The position numbers were made by a program, and so were the translations under genes. A stretch of 20,168 bases of DNA, taken from contig CAJXXJ010000006.1 in NCBI GenBank assembly GCA_913062745.1, positions 1 through 20,168 on the forward strand, in the 5' to 3' direction. Position 1 is the stretch's first letter; every line of letters starts with the position of its first letter. Below are positions 7,715 through 14,551 of this stretch, piece after piece. The notes beneath the pieces were generated by a model. That model was not told where the DNA came from. It worked only from the letters and a program-made list of their open reading frames with translations, and did no database searches. Source of the DNA: an uncultured Phaeodactylibacter sp. GTDB taxonomy: Bacteria > Bacteroidota > Bacteroidia > Chitinophagales > Saprospiraceae.

Positions 7715-9235
7715 ATGAAAACAACGCTGACCACCCTGCTCATTGCCGCAGCAAGCCTGCTGTGGGCTCAGGATTTGCACATTTACTATGACATTCAGAC
7801 CGATTCCATCTACTACCGCATGGACGGCAAGCCGGTAAAGGCCCCCCAGCTTAGGAAGGGGCAAAAAGCAGTGCTGCACGCTATCAACTACAACGACTAC
7901 CTGTATGACCTGGAACTGGTCACTGAGGAGGAAAACTACCGGGTGCCCTCCAGCGGAAGCGTATCCCCGTTTAGCGCGGCGGGCGGCGGCTTGCTGGGGC
8001 GCCTGCAGGGGCTGACCGGCGGAATGAACGGAACGGGTTTTGACTTGCAAGGGACTAATATTGGCAATGAAGTGGATGGTTTTGTTGAATCCAGCCAGCT
8101 TTCCTCCCAGGCAAAAGCAGTAGTACAGCGCTACACACTGGCACTGGACCAAATGAAAGACCACGAGGAAGAGATTCAGGGGCTGGCTGAACTCCTGGAA
8201 AAAGACATCAGCGCACAGCGCCTCAGCAATATGGCCTACTCAGAGGTACAGCGCCTGAAGCAAAACCCGGAGCTGCCCCCCGACAAAATCCGAAAACTGT
8301 CAATGGAATACATGGAGCCGGTACTCCGACCTGGCCGCGACGGATCGCTGGAAGTCAGGCAACTGATCGATCGCTCTGATGCCAATGCACAATTTCAGGC
8401 TACGCTGATGAAATACAAAGGGGAGATCGGAGGGTTGGAAAGCGAGATGGCGCAGCTGTCTGCCTTGCACGAGCTGCTGGCCACCATGGAGAGCATCTCC
8501 CCGGAGGACAAATTGGCACTTGATGCTTCTCACCAGGCCGCGCAGCGCCGGGTGAATGACTACCAGGCTACTGCTGAAGCCATGCAGGAACAGCTGGCCG
8601 GTGTGGAGCAGCTCGATCTGGTGAAACTCACTGAGTTGGCTTACCTGTATGAAGAAATGAAAGACCACCGTTTTGAACGGCAGTTCCTGATCAAGCCTGA
8701 AACCGACATTACGAACCTCAAACTGAAATTAATCCCGACCGATTCTGCGCGCCTGAAAGGTGCACGGGAGCGCAGCTTAAAGCCTATCGACCTCAACACC
8801 TACGGCGGCCTCAAGGTCAATGCCAGCGTGGGCATCAGCTTCACCAGTTTTTTCGACCGCCCGCAGGCGTACAGTGTCCGGGACTCTCTGATTGTAGGAG
8901 ATGACGAGGATGCCTTCCTGCCGGTAATCTCTTCCTTTGTGCACTTTTACCCGCAGAGCCGGCGGCAGGTTTCTGTTGGCGGTACTTTCGGCATCGGCCT
9001 TGGGGTAGGCGGGGATGATGCCGGGCTGCAAAACTTCTTTTTTGGCCCCAGCCTTATCCTGGGCAAAGGGCAGCGGGTCGTTTTCTCTACCGGGCTGATG
9101 GGCGGCAGAGTGGAGCGGCTGGCGCAGGGCTATGAAGTGGGCGACCTGTACGAGCTGGGGCAAACGCTGCCCACCAAGGAAATTTACGAACTCGGCTACT
9201 TCCTTGGTATTTCCTTTAACCTGCTGGGAGAATAA
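7715..9235 (+). CDS. Secreted coiled-coil protein with beta-rich C-terminal domain, function unknown
   Basis: I do not recognise a named family. The protein has 506 residues from ATG at 7715; a TTG two codons upstream is possible but the ATG opens a clean signal peptide (1-18, LLWA-QD). Residues 19-75 are a Tyr/Asp-rich beta-type segment (IYYDIQTDSIYYRMDG). Residues 80-120 are Gly/Ser-rich. Residues 125-320 are strongly helical and probably coiled coil, rich in Glu, Gln and Leu. Residues 360-506 look like amphipathic beta strands of an outer-membrane or beta-sandwich domain (GLKVNASVGISFTSFF, VSVGGTFGIGLGVGG, YFLGISFNLLGE). The end in an aromatic/Leu strand is compatible with a membrane beta-hairpin. 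It diverges from the M48-like gene A across 153 bases, so the two may share regulation. A structural or anchoring envelope role is inference only. Confidence 0.75.
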   Translation: MKTTLTTLLIAAASLLWAQDLHIYYDIQTDSIYYRMDGKPVKAPQLRKGQKAVLHAINYNDYLYDLELVTEEENYRVPSSGSVSPFSAAGGGLLGRLQGLTGGMNGTGFDLQGTNIGNEVDGFVESSQLSSQAKAVVQRYTLALDQMKDHEEEIQGLAELLEKDISAQRLSNMAYSEVQRLKQNPELPPDKIRKLSMEYMEPVLRPGRDGSLEVRQLIDRSDANAQFQATLMKYKGEIGGLESEMAQLSALHELLATMESISPEDKLALDASHQAAQRRVNDYQATAEAMQEQLAGVEQLDLVKLTELAYLYEEMKDHRFERQFLIKPETDITNLKLKLIPTDSARLKGARERSLKPIDLNTYGGLKVNASVGISFTSFFDRPQAYSVRDSLIVGDDEDAFLPVISSFVHFYPQSRRQVSVGGTFGIGLGVGGDDAGLQNFFFGPSLILGKGQRVVFSTGLMGGRVERLAQGYEVGDLYELGQTLPTKEIYELGYFLGISFNLLGE

Positions 9236-9238
9236 AGA

Positions 9239-9268
9239 CATGCCCGGCTCTGCTGAGGGCCGGGCGTG
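9239..9268. terminator. Bidirectional terminator-like hairpin between convergent genes
   Basis: CATGCCCGGC (9239-9248) pairs with GCCGGGCGTG (9259-9268), a 10-bp stem with one G-U pair and a 10-base loop. It lies 3 bases past the stop of the 7715-9235 gene and 7 bases past the stop of the OmpA-family gene, so it can serve both. The minus-strand side is followed by a modestly T-rich GTCTTTATT; the plus side has no T-run. Confidence 0.55.
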
Positions 9269-9275
9269 CCACCGC

Positions 9276-10412
9276 TTACTGCGAAACCACCCGGAATTCA
9301 GTACGTCGGTTTTTCCGGTGCTTCTCCTCTGAGCAGTTTACGCCGTCTCTGCACTCATTCAGCAGCTTAGTCTCTCCAAACCCTTTGGCGATAAGCCGCT
9401 CGCGGCGGATGCCACGGGACACCAGATAGTCTACTACCGACTGGGCGCGCCGCTGGGATAGGTCCTCATTGTAGCTTCGGTGCCCACGGGAATCGGTGTG
9501 AGCATCAATTTCCACAGCGAGCAAAGGCTTGGACTTCATCAGGGACAAAACTGTGGTGTCTATCACTATCTGAGACTCCGGCAACAAACGGTCGCTGTCG
9601 TAGTCGTAATAAATAGGCAGCACATTGAAATCCGTGTATTTACAAAGGACTTCTTCCCAGACCGGCACTATTTCTTCCTCTTTTTTCCGGGTACGCCGGA
9701 TTTCCGTGATGTATTCCGCTTCTATGCGTCGTTCAGTGGTCCGGGCCCGGCGGGGGCGTACCTGTTTAACGATGGTATCCATGACCGGCCCTACCTGTAT
9801 CGTATCTATCCGGGCCGGCTCCCGCTCTTTGTAAACTTCCACCAGAATGGTGTCGCCTCCGTACTGATACCGTTTGATTGAAGCATCCGACACCAACACC
9901 TGCGCCTGGTAAGTCTTGACTTTTGCCGGGTTTTGCACGTAGCACAGGGTCAGGCACCGCCGCGGGTCGTCTTCGTTGCAGTTTTCCATGTCAATGCGGT
10001 ATTCAAAGCTTTCATAGGGGCTCTCTATCATTACATCCCGTATGGTGTCTTTGAGCCGGGCGGGGATGACTACGATGGAGTCGAGCGCTTCTCTGACAAT
10101 TACAAGCTGTTGTATGGTGTCATAAACAGGAGGCCGGGCCACGTACTCCACAGTAGGCCCCTTCACCGTGATGACTTCCTGTTCAACCCTATATTCCTGC
10201 TTTGGCATCACTGCGATCTCGGTATAGGCAGGCCGTTTTACGACCCGAACCGTATCGTAGGTCCATATATCAGTCGGAATGCAGCGTACGTAGCATTTCC
10301 CCGGTTCAGGGTTGGGCGGGAGGAGTCCTTGCTGTGCAGTACTGCCCCCTTCCTGTGCAAAAACGGGGAGAAAAAACAACAATAGTGTGATGAGGGTTAA
10401 AGTGTTCTTCAT
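9276..10412 (-). CDS. OmpA family protein
   Basis: Predicted exported 378-residue protein linking the outer membrane or periplasm to peptidoglycan. The signal peptide is 1-19 (PVFA-QEG). The mature N-terminus has PPNPEPGKCYVRC (32-44), a motif I associate with Saprospiria-type OmpA proteins, with two close Cys (C40, C44). Residues 45-250 hold loosely repeated D-T-I/V strands (YDTVRVV, YDTIQQLVIV, KDTIRDVMI, GDTILVEVY, IDTIQVG, MDTIVKQV), not a recognisable eight-strand OmpA barrel. The C-terminal OmpA domain (about 262-378) has the binding signature DAHTDSRGHRSYNEDLSQRRAQSV; D307 and R322 match the diaminopimelate-contacting Asp and Arg of the family. It also has the late KNRRTEFRV block. An extra Cys pair (C354, C360) could form a disulfide. 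The gene is followed by the hairpin shared with its convergent neighbour. The domain call is secure; the partner of the repeat region is unknown. Confidence 0.9.
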   Translation of the reverse strand: MKNTLTLITLLLFFLPVFAQEGGSTAQQGLLPPNPEPGKCYVRCIPTDIWTYDTVRVVKRPAYTEIAVMPKQEYRVEQEVITVKGPTVEYVARPPVYDTIQQLVIVREALDSIVVIPARLKDTIRDVMIESPYESFEYRIDMENCNEDDPRRCLTLCYVQNPAKVKTYQAQVLVSDASIKRYQYGGDTILVEVYKEREPARIDTIQVGPVMDTIVKQVRPRRARTTERRIEAEYITEIRRTRKKEEEIVPVWEEVLCKYTDFNVLPIYYDYDSDRLLPESQIVIDTTVLSLMKSKPLLAVEIDAHTDSRGHRSYNEDLSQRRAQSVVDYLVSRGIRRERLIAKGFGETKLLNECRDGVNCSEEKHRKNRRTEFRVVSQ

Positions 10413-10780
10413 AGTAGATAAATATGATCAGGTATTGAAAACCAGCCCTTACCGATGGCGCGCAAAACGCCGGTTGTAAGGTCAATTGCTTACAGCTGTT
10501 GAAATACGGGAGTGAGATTTGGCCGTTCAGGGAGGTTGGGCTCGGCATCGTCAGGGGGAGTAGGCCCCTGTTGCAAAGGCAATTGCTTCCGCCACTAACC
10601 GGCATTAAGGTAAAAAAAATAGAAGATACGAAGGTAATGCTGATGGCAAAGAGTGATACAGGCGCTGCGGCTTGCATGTCGCTTCGCTCCACTTGACTAC
10701 ACCCGCTCAACATTAGGAAAGCAGCGCTCCAACGCCCTTACGGGAACTAGCCGAAGCCGGAAGCTGCGGCCAAAAATACA
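10413..10780. other. Gene-free stretch upstream of the OmpA-family gene
   Basis: About 370 bases between the OmpA-family start and the tRNA terminator. Open frames here run into the OmpA gene in another frame and show no recognisable protein features. No convincing TAnnTTTG promoter box with a matching -33 element was found, although the OmpA promoter must lie here. No repeat or RNA structure stood out. Confidence 0.5.
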
Positions 10781-10812
10781 AAAGCCCAGCCCCGGTTGAG
10801 GGACTGAGCTTT
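10781..10812 (-). terminator. Rho-independent terminator of the tRNA gene
   Basis: AAAGCCCAGCCCC (10781-10793) pairs with GGGACTGAGCTTT (10800-10812): a 13-bp stem with two G-U pairs on the minus strand and a 6-base loop. It is followed by TTTTGTATTTTT on the minus strand, and starts 7 bases after the tRNA 3' end. Confidence 0.8.
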
Positions 10813-10818
10813 ATTCTG

Positions 10819-10892
10819 TAGCGTGAGAGTGACTTGAACACTCGACCTCAGCATTATGAATGCTGCGCTCTAACCAGCTGAGCTACCACGCC
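10819..10892 (-). tRNA. tRNA-Met (anticodon CAT)
   Basis: A 74-base cloverleaf read on the minus strand. The acceptor is GGCGTGG against TCACGCT (two G-U pairs), with discriminator A. The D-arm region is GCTCAGCTGGTTAGAGC. The anticodon stem AGCAT/ATGCT encloses loop TTCATAA with anticodon CAT. The T arm is GAGTG-TTCAAGT-CACTC. The first pair is G-U rather than the C-A mismatch of an initiator, so this is an elongator Met tRNA, or less likely an Ile tRNA whose CAU is lysidine-modified. CCA is not encoded. It has its own promoter and terminator. Confidence 0.92.
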
Positions 10893-10930
10893 ATAAACAA
10901 AAACGAAATCATATTTTCGTTTTGCGACTG

Positions 10931-10962
10931 CAAAGATAAGTCTTTACCCCAATATACCGCAA
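10931..10962 (-). promoter_or_regulatory. Bacteroidota-type promoter for the tRNA
   Basis: On the minus strand a perfect -7 box TATCTTTG (10931-10938) is preceded by TTG (10960-10962) with 21 bases between. This fits the Bacteroidota primary sigma consensus (TTTG about 19-21 bases before TAnnTTTG). Transcription would start near 10925, about 30 bases before the mature tRNA end. Confidence 0.7.
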
Positions 10963-11010
10963 CCTTTTGCAGGGATATTTTTTTCAAAGGAGAACAAAAA
11001 GCAACACAAA

Positions 11011-11379
11011 ATGCCTGATATAAAATTGAGCATCCGGCCCGAAGTACCTACCGCACCGACTGAAGCAACGGATGCCGAGCGCTTTCAGAACGCCACCCTG
11101 CGTCCTGTGCTGAAGCTGCAAAACGATTTGATCGTAGCCGTATTCCGCCACTTCATGGAAAAGCGCAAAGTACAGTTTGAGCAGATGAATGAACAGCAGC
11201 GGGCGGCGCAGATCGAGCACAGCGTCAGCAAGGACAAACGGCTGCGCTTTCAGCTGCTGGGCCTGGTAATCGGGCAGTTCACCACTGGGGAGTACGCCGC
11301 CTTCCTGCAGCAGGAAAAGGAAGCGGTACGGCGCATCTCCTCGATGATGGTGGAGCGGCTTAAGGATAATTTACTTTAG
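11011..11379 (+). CDS. Small conserved Bacteroidota protein of unknown function
   Basis: A 122-residue soluble protein, mostly helical, with no signal peptide or membrane segment. The block NATLRPVLKLQNDLIVAVF (27-45), followed by RHFMEKRK and later LLGLVIGQFTTGEYAAFL, resembles a small family I recall from Bacteroidota genomes. It is sometimes labelled glyoxalase, but no glyoxalase metal site is visible and I do not endorse that label. No enzyme motif was recognised. The start ATG at 11011 has an AAAGGAG sequence about 19 bases upstream, too far for normal spacing; Bacteroidota often lack Shine-Dalgarno sites. The stop codon overlaps the stop of the convergent DUF5723-like gene, with no terminator in between. 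Confidence 0.75.
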   Translation: MPDIKLSIRPEVPTAPTEATDAERFQNATLRPVLKLQNDLIVAVFRHFMEKRKVQFEQMNEQQRAAQIEHSVSKDKRLRFQLLGLVIGQFTTGEYAAFLQQEKEAVRRISSMMVERLKDNLL

Positions 11380-12740
11380 TAGTAGTCCGGGCCGCCGGTG
11401 GCTACCGGGCTCTCTCTTTCGCCAAACAGCAGGCTTAAGCCCAGCCGCACATTGGAGCTGTTGCTGTCTTCCGGGCGGAAAGCGGTCAGGATATTATCCG
11501 TAGCCGCCATGAGTTGTACAGGGCCCACTTTCACAGACCCGTTGAGGCCCAGGTTGTCGAAGCGCCCGTCGCGGAAAGCGTAGATGCCGCCCAGGTGTAA
11601 AAAGGGAAGCACTTCAAACTGCGTGCTCAGGGCCACTGCATTTTGGGATTCGCCCCGGTAGCGCTCGCTGTAAAAAAGCCCGCCGACCACCCAGTTTTCG
11701 CGTAAGCGCAAAGTAGCACTGAAATAGTAGCGCGCCGGCAGCGTAGTTTCGTAAGCGATGCTGGTTTCCGTCACCTCATAAATCTGTTCGATGGTGTCGA
11801 GTACAGCACCAAATTCTGTGGTATCTTCCAGAATGCCCTGGGCAAAATCGAGCCCTTCGTACTCAAAAGTGCCATTCAGGCTATAGTTGCGCACCTCTTC
11901 TTCCCAGTTGATAGCCCCAATGTCCAGTACGCTTGCAGCCAGCTCCAGGTCGCCGAGCCGGAGGTGAGCCCCCAGGTCGAAAGCAAAGCCGTTATTCCCG
12001 GTGGTCAGGCTGCCGGCATCAAAAGTGGAAAAGTCAAAATCGGCGTCCAGGTCATCAAAGCCATCGTACTGCAAGCTGCCGGAGGAATTGACGAGGTAGT
12101 CCGCATTCAGCGTAAGCTGGTAAATCTCATCATCCGTACGCAGGCGCAAATCCTGCCGCTCGGAAGCGATGCTGCCTACGCCCGACAGAAACTTAGCGCG
12201 CCCGCCGATGGTCAGCCGCTTGCCAATATCCAGGAATGCCCCGGCAGCAAACTCCTGATACCCGAAGATGTCTATCTCCGGGCCAAAGCTGACTTCCTGC
12301 CCGATGAACTGCGCATTCCCCTGCCAGATCAGCTGCGGAAGCGCTTTCGGGTAACGGGAAAATGCATTGAAGCGGAAGGTATGGGAAGCAATGAGGCCAA
12401 AACGCCCGAAGCGTGCACCAATACTCACGGTCTCAACGTCGAGGTTTTCGCGGATGATATTCTGGTCGGCCAGGCCGGCGATCGCGTTATCGACATCGAG
12501 CACCCGCTCGCCCGTTGCATTTTCGGTGAAGAGGGTATTAAACGTGACGTTTTCAACGGTCAGGCTGTTGTACAGCCCGGGCAGCCCGATAACAAAGTTG
12601 TAGTCCGGCACCAGCGCCGGGTTGGTGCGGTTGGCCTGCCACGTTTGCCGCATGAAGTGGGTGGAAAGCTCCTGTTGTGCCAGCATAGGGCTGACAGCCA
12701 GGAGAAGCATAAGCAGGGTACTGAAAAGGTATTTAGACAT
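11376..12740 (-). CDS. DUF5723-like outer-membrane beta-barrel protein
   Basis: Exported protein of 454 residues. The start chosen is ATG at 12740, which opens a signal peptide (MSKYLFSTLLMLLLA to MLAQ, 1-21); an in-frame ATG at 12764 would add eight residues. The mature N-terminus has FMRQTWQANRTNPALVPDYNFVIGLPG, the opening seen in the DUF5723/PorV-like group, where an NPA motif starts a barrel. The rest alternates strands and turns throughout (VSIGARFGRFGLIASH, FLDIGKRLTIGGRAKFLSG, FAFDLGAHLRLGDLELAASV, YYFSATLRLRENWVVGGLFYS). It ends in NVRLGLSLLFG. It lies 32 bases after the lipoprotein gene and is likely co-transcribed with it. Its role, perhaps porin-like or a scaffold for the lipoprotein, is inferred. 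The family assignment is from memory of the pattern. Confidence 0.78.
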   Translation of the reverse strand: MSKYLFSTLLMLLLAVSPMLAQQELSTHFMRQTWQANRTNPALVPDYNFVIGLPGLYNSLTVENVTFNTLFTENATGERVLDVDNAIAGLADQNIIRENLDVETVSIGARFGRFGLIASHTFRFNAFSRYPKALPQLIWQGNAQFIGQEVSFGPEIDIFGYQEFAAGAFLDIGKRLTIGGRAKFLSGVGSIASERQDLRLRTDDEIYQLTLNADYLVNSSGSLQYDGFDDLDADFDFSTFDAGSLTTGNNGFAFDLGAHLRLGDLELAASVLDIGAINWEEEVRNYSLNGTFEYEGLDFAQGILEDTTEFGAVLDTIEQIYEVTETSIAYETTLPARYYFSATLRLRENWVVGGLFYSERYRGESQNAVALSTQFEVLPFLHLGGIYAFRDGRFDNLGLNGSVKVGPVQLMAATDNILTAFRPEDSNSSNVRLGLSLLFGERESPVATGGPDYY

Positions 12741-12772
12741 CTTGATGGTTTTCGAGTTTGGCAAAAGAAGGC

Positions 12773-14326
12773 TTATTCACTGCGCCGGCCGAAGATAGCG
12801 CCCAGCTTGAGGGCAATACCCTGCCGGGCGAGCAGCTTGACATTTTGCTGCCCTTCGTTGACGGTGCTGAAAAGCGCGACGATCTCCAGGCGCTCCGTAG
12901 CCCGGATGCGGTTGAAGCGCTCTTCCGGAAAATCGGCAAAGGTAACTTCCTCGCTCGCGCCCGTACTGATGCCTTCGCTATCGGCAGCAGCACCCTGTAC
13001 TACGCGGCTGCTCACCTCAAAAAGCGAGTCCAGCACCATGCCATTTTCATCCAGAAAATAGCCTTGTATTGCTACATCAAGCGGCAGCTCATTGACGGTG
13101 ACCAGCTTAAACTCGGCGCGGTAAGCTTCGTCAAACTCGGAAAGGGAAAGGTCAAAGGTATCCCGGGCCAGAAAATCAATGGCGTTGCCAAACAGCGGCA
13201 GGTCCACCTCTACCCCTACTTTGTAGAAGCTGCTGTCTGTAAGAAAACCCCGGATGCTGGTATTGCTGTCCGGGTGGGTAATCGCGTCCACATCGTACTC
13301 AATGGCCAGCGGCCCCGCACCCAGGATTTCGTCTATGTTGGAATTAGTGCGGTCAAACACATAGCCTTCCGTAATCACTTCACCGACCTGATCCAGTGAG
13401 GGGTAGGAGAAATCGATACCGTTTTCCACCAGTTCCCCTTCGAGCGGCAGGGTATTGCCCCTTACGGTAAACACGTTAAAGAGGTTGACCCGGGAGCGGG
13501 TGGGGATGCCAAACGCATTTTCAATCCGGAAGGTGACGGTAGGGTCAGCAAAGTAAATATCGCCCTTCACCCAATTGTCAAAAAAGTCGATAATGATGGT
13601 ATCCTGCCCGCCTTTTTGCACTTCCCGGCCAAAGAAGCCTTCCATGTAGGAAAACGTCAGATTGGCGAGAGAAAAAGCACCGGAAGCAATGGTATCCGGG
13701 CCTACCCCCTCGCGGATCAGCTCGTACTCCACATAGATAGAGTCTACGCCGGGAGGAGGCAGCACCTCGTAGCCAGCGATGTTGAACGGATTGAGCACAT
13801 TGGTATACACGGGGAGGTCTCCGGAGCCGCTATAGCCCGGTGCAGAGGCCGTCAGCTCTAATGCATCGCCGTTGGGGGAGTACACATCCGGCATACGCAG
13901 CGTCACATCGACGGGCTCCGGATGAGGGTTTTGGAACCCCCAGGTAAGGCGGCCCTCTTTGATGACGAGGCGGTCGAAGTCTGTCCCCTCCGCAGTCTCC
14001 AGCGGCAAAGCGATGCGCTGATCAAACAGAGGAATCAGCTGCCCGCTGATCGATTCATTGATACGGGTGAAAAGCGTATCACTGTTCTGTGTGATGACAT
14101 CGCCCTGATACTCAAAATGGATAACACCGTCCTCATCGATGCGCAGGGCGGAGAGCTCGCTGCCCTCCTGCAGGATGTCCTGAATAGTAAGGCGGGTATT
14201 GATAAGCGGCAGCGCGTAGGAAGCATCGTATTCTGCTCCCTGCAGGCCTTCAAGGTCTTCAAATTTTTGGCACGAAGCCAGGCTCAGCACGGTTAGTGCC
14301 AGGCATAACAGTTTGTGTCTTTGCAT
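12773..14326 (-). CDS. Large lipoprotein, probably surface exposed, function unknown
   Basis: A 517-residue lipoprotein. The start ATG at 14326 opens a lipoprotein signal peptide with lipobox LASC (C19). The frame stays open to 14443, but that ATG would lie on the promoter box at 14441-14448, so the shorter form is preferred. After the lipidated Cys come Q-K-F-E-D, close to the Q-K-acidic export signal described for surface lipoproteins in Capnocytophaga. The body is almost all beta strand with Asp/Glu-rich loops, suggesting two or three immunoglobulin-like beta-sandwich units (for example about 60-200, 205-330, 340-500). No enzyme motif was recognised. It sits 32 bases before the DUF5723-like gene, so the two probably work together at the outer membrane. 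Confidence 0.78.
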   Translation of the reverse strand: MQRHKLLCLALTVLSLASCQKFEDLEGLQGAEYDASYALPLINTRLTIQDILQEGSELSALRIDEDGVIHFEYQGDVITQNSDTLFTRINESISGQLIPLFDQRIALPLETAEGTDFDRLVIKEGRLTWGFQNPHPEPVDVTLRMPDVYSPNGDALELTASAPGYSGSGDLPVYTNVLNPFNIAGYEVLPPPGVDSIYVEYELIREGVGPDTIASGAFSLANLTFSYMEGFFGREVQKGGQDTIIIDFFDNWVKGDIYFADPTVTFRIENAFGIPTRSRVNLFNVFTVRGNTLPLEGELVENGIDFSYPSLDQVGEVITEGYVFDRTNSNIDEILGAGPLAIEYDVDAITHPDSNTSIRGFLTDSSFYKVGVEVDLPLFGNAIDFLARDTFDLSLSEFDEAYRAEFKLVTVNELPLDVAIQGYFLDENGMVLDSLFEVSSRVVQGAAADSEGISTGASEEVTFADFPEERFNRIRATERLEIVALFSTVNEGQQNVKLLARQGIALKLGAIFGRRSE

Positions 14327-14440
14327 GTCTTTTGCTTTATGGCGTACAGGCTGTAGATAACTGAATACTAAGGGTGTTTGTTGCCTTCGACAGGTGTGAA
14401 TCAACCGCATAGCGGAGTTGCTGTGGCACGGGTGTGGGGA

Positions 14441-14448
14441 CAAAGATA
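14441..14448 (-). promoter_or_regulatory. Bacteroidota -7 promoter box for the lipoprotein operon
   Basis: A perfect TATCTTTG on the minus strand, 115 bases before the lipoprotein start. No clear TTG lies 19-21 bases upstream, so only half of the promoter is supported. It implies a 5' leader of about 110 bases. Confidence 0.5.
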
Positions 14449-14517
14449 GGCAAAACAGCGGTCTGCAGTAGCCCGTGCGCTCAAATCTGCCGTTCTGTCA
14501 GCCAAAACGCAAATAGC

Positions 14518-14547
14518 TTGCGATATGGTACAATTTCCTTATCTTTC
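14518..14547 (+). promoter_or_regulatory. Bacteroidota promoter giving a near-leaderless transcript
   Basis: TTG (14518-14520), 19 bases, then TATCTTTC (14540-14547), seven of eight matches to TAnnTTTG. Transcription would begin at or just before the ATG at 14552. This supports that start over the in-frame ATG at 14525, which lies inside the promoter. Confidence 0.55.
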
Positions 14548-14551
14548 CCAC

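Noticed and set aside
10306..10713. Minus-strand open frame (135 codons) with a hydrophobic start before the OmpA-family gene
   Set aside because: It overlaps the start of the OmpA-family gene in another frame and its sequence has no coherent domain or lipobox followed by a plausible mature protein.
10771..10778. TATTTTTG on the minus strand, matching the -7 promoter consensus
   Set aside because: It is the T-run of the tRNA terminator and has no TTG at the right distance upstream.
11011..11379. Glyoxalase
   Set aside because: Similar small proteins sometimes carry this name, but the metal-binding residues and fold pattern of glyoxalases are not visible.
11964..13061. Long plus-strand open frame (365 codons) opposite the DUF5723-like and lipoprotein genes
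   Set aside because: It is an antisense shadow of two beta-rich proteins, with no recognisable features.
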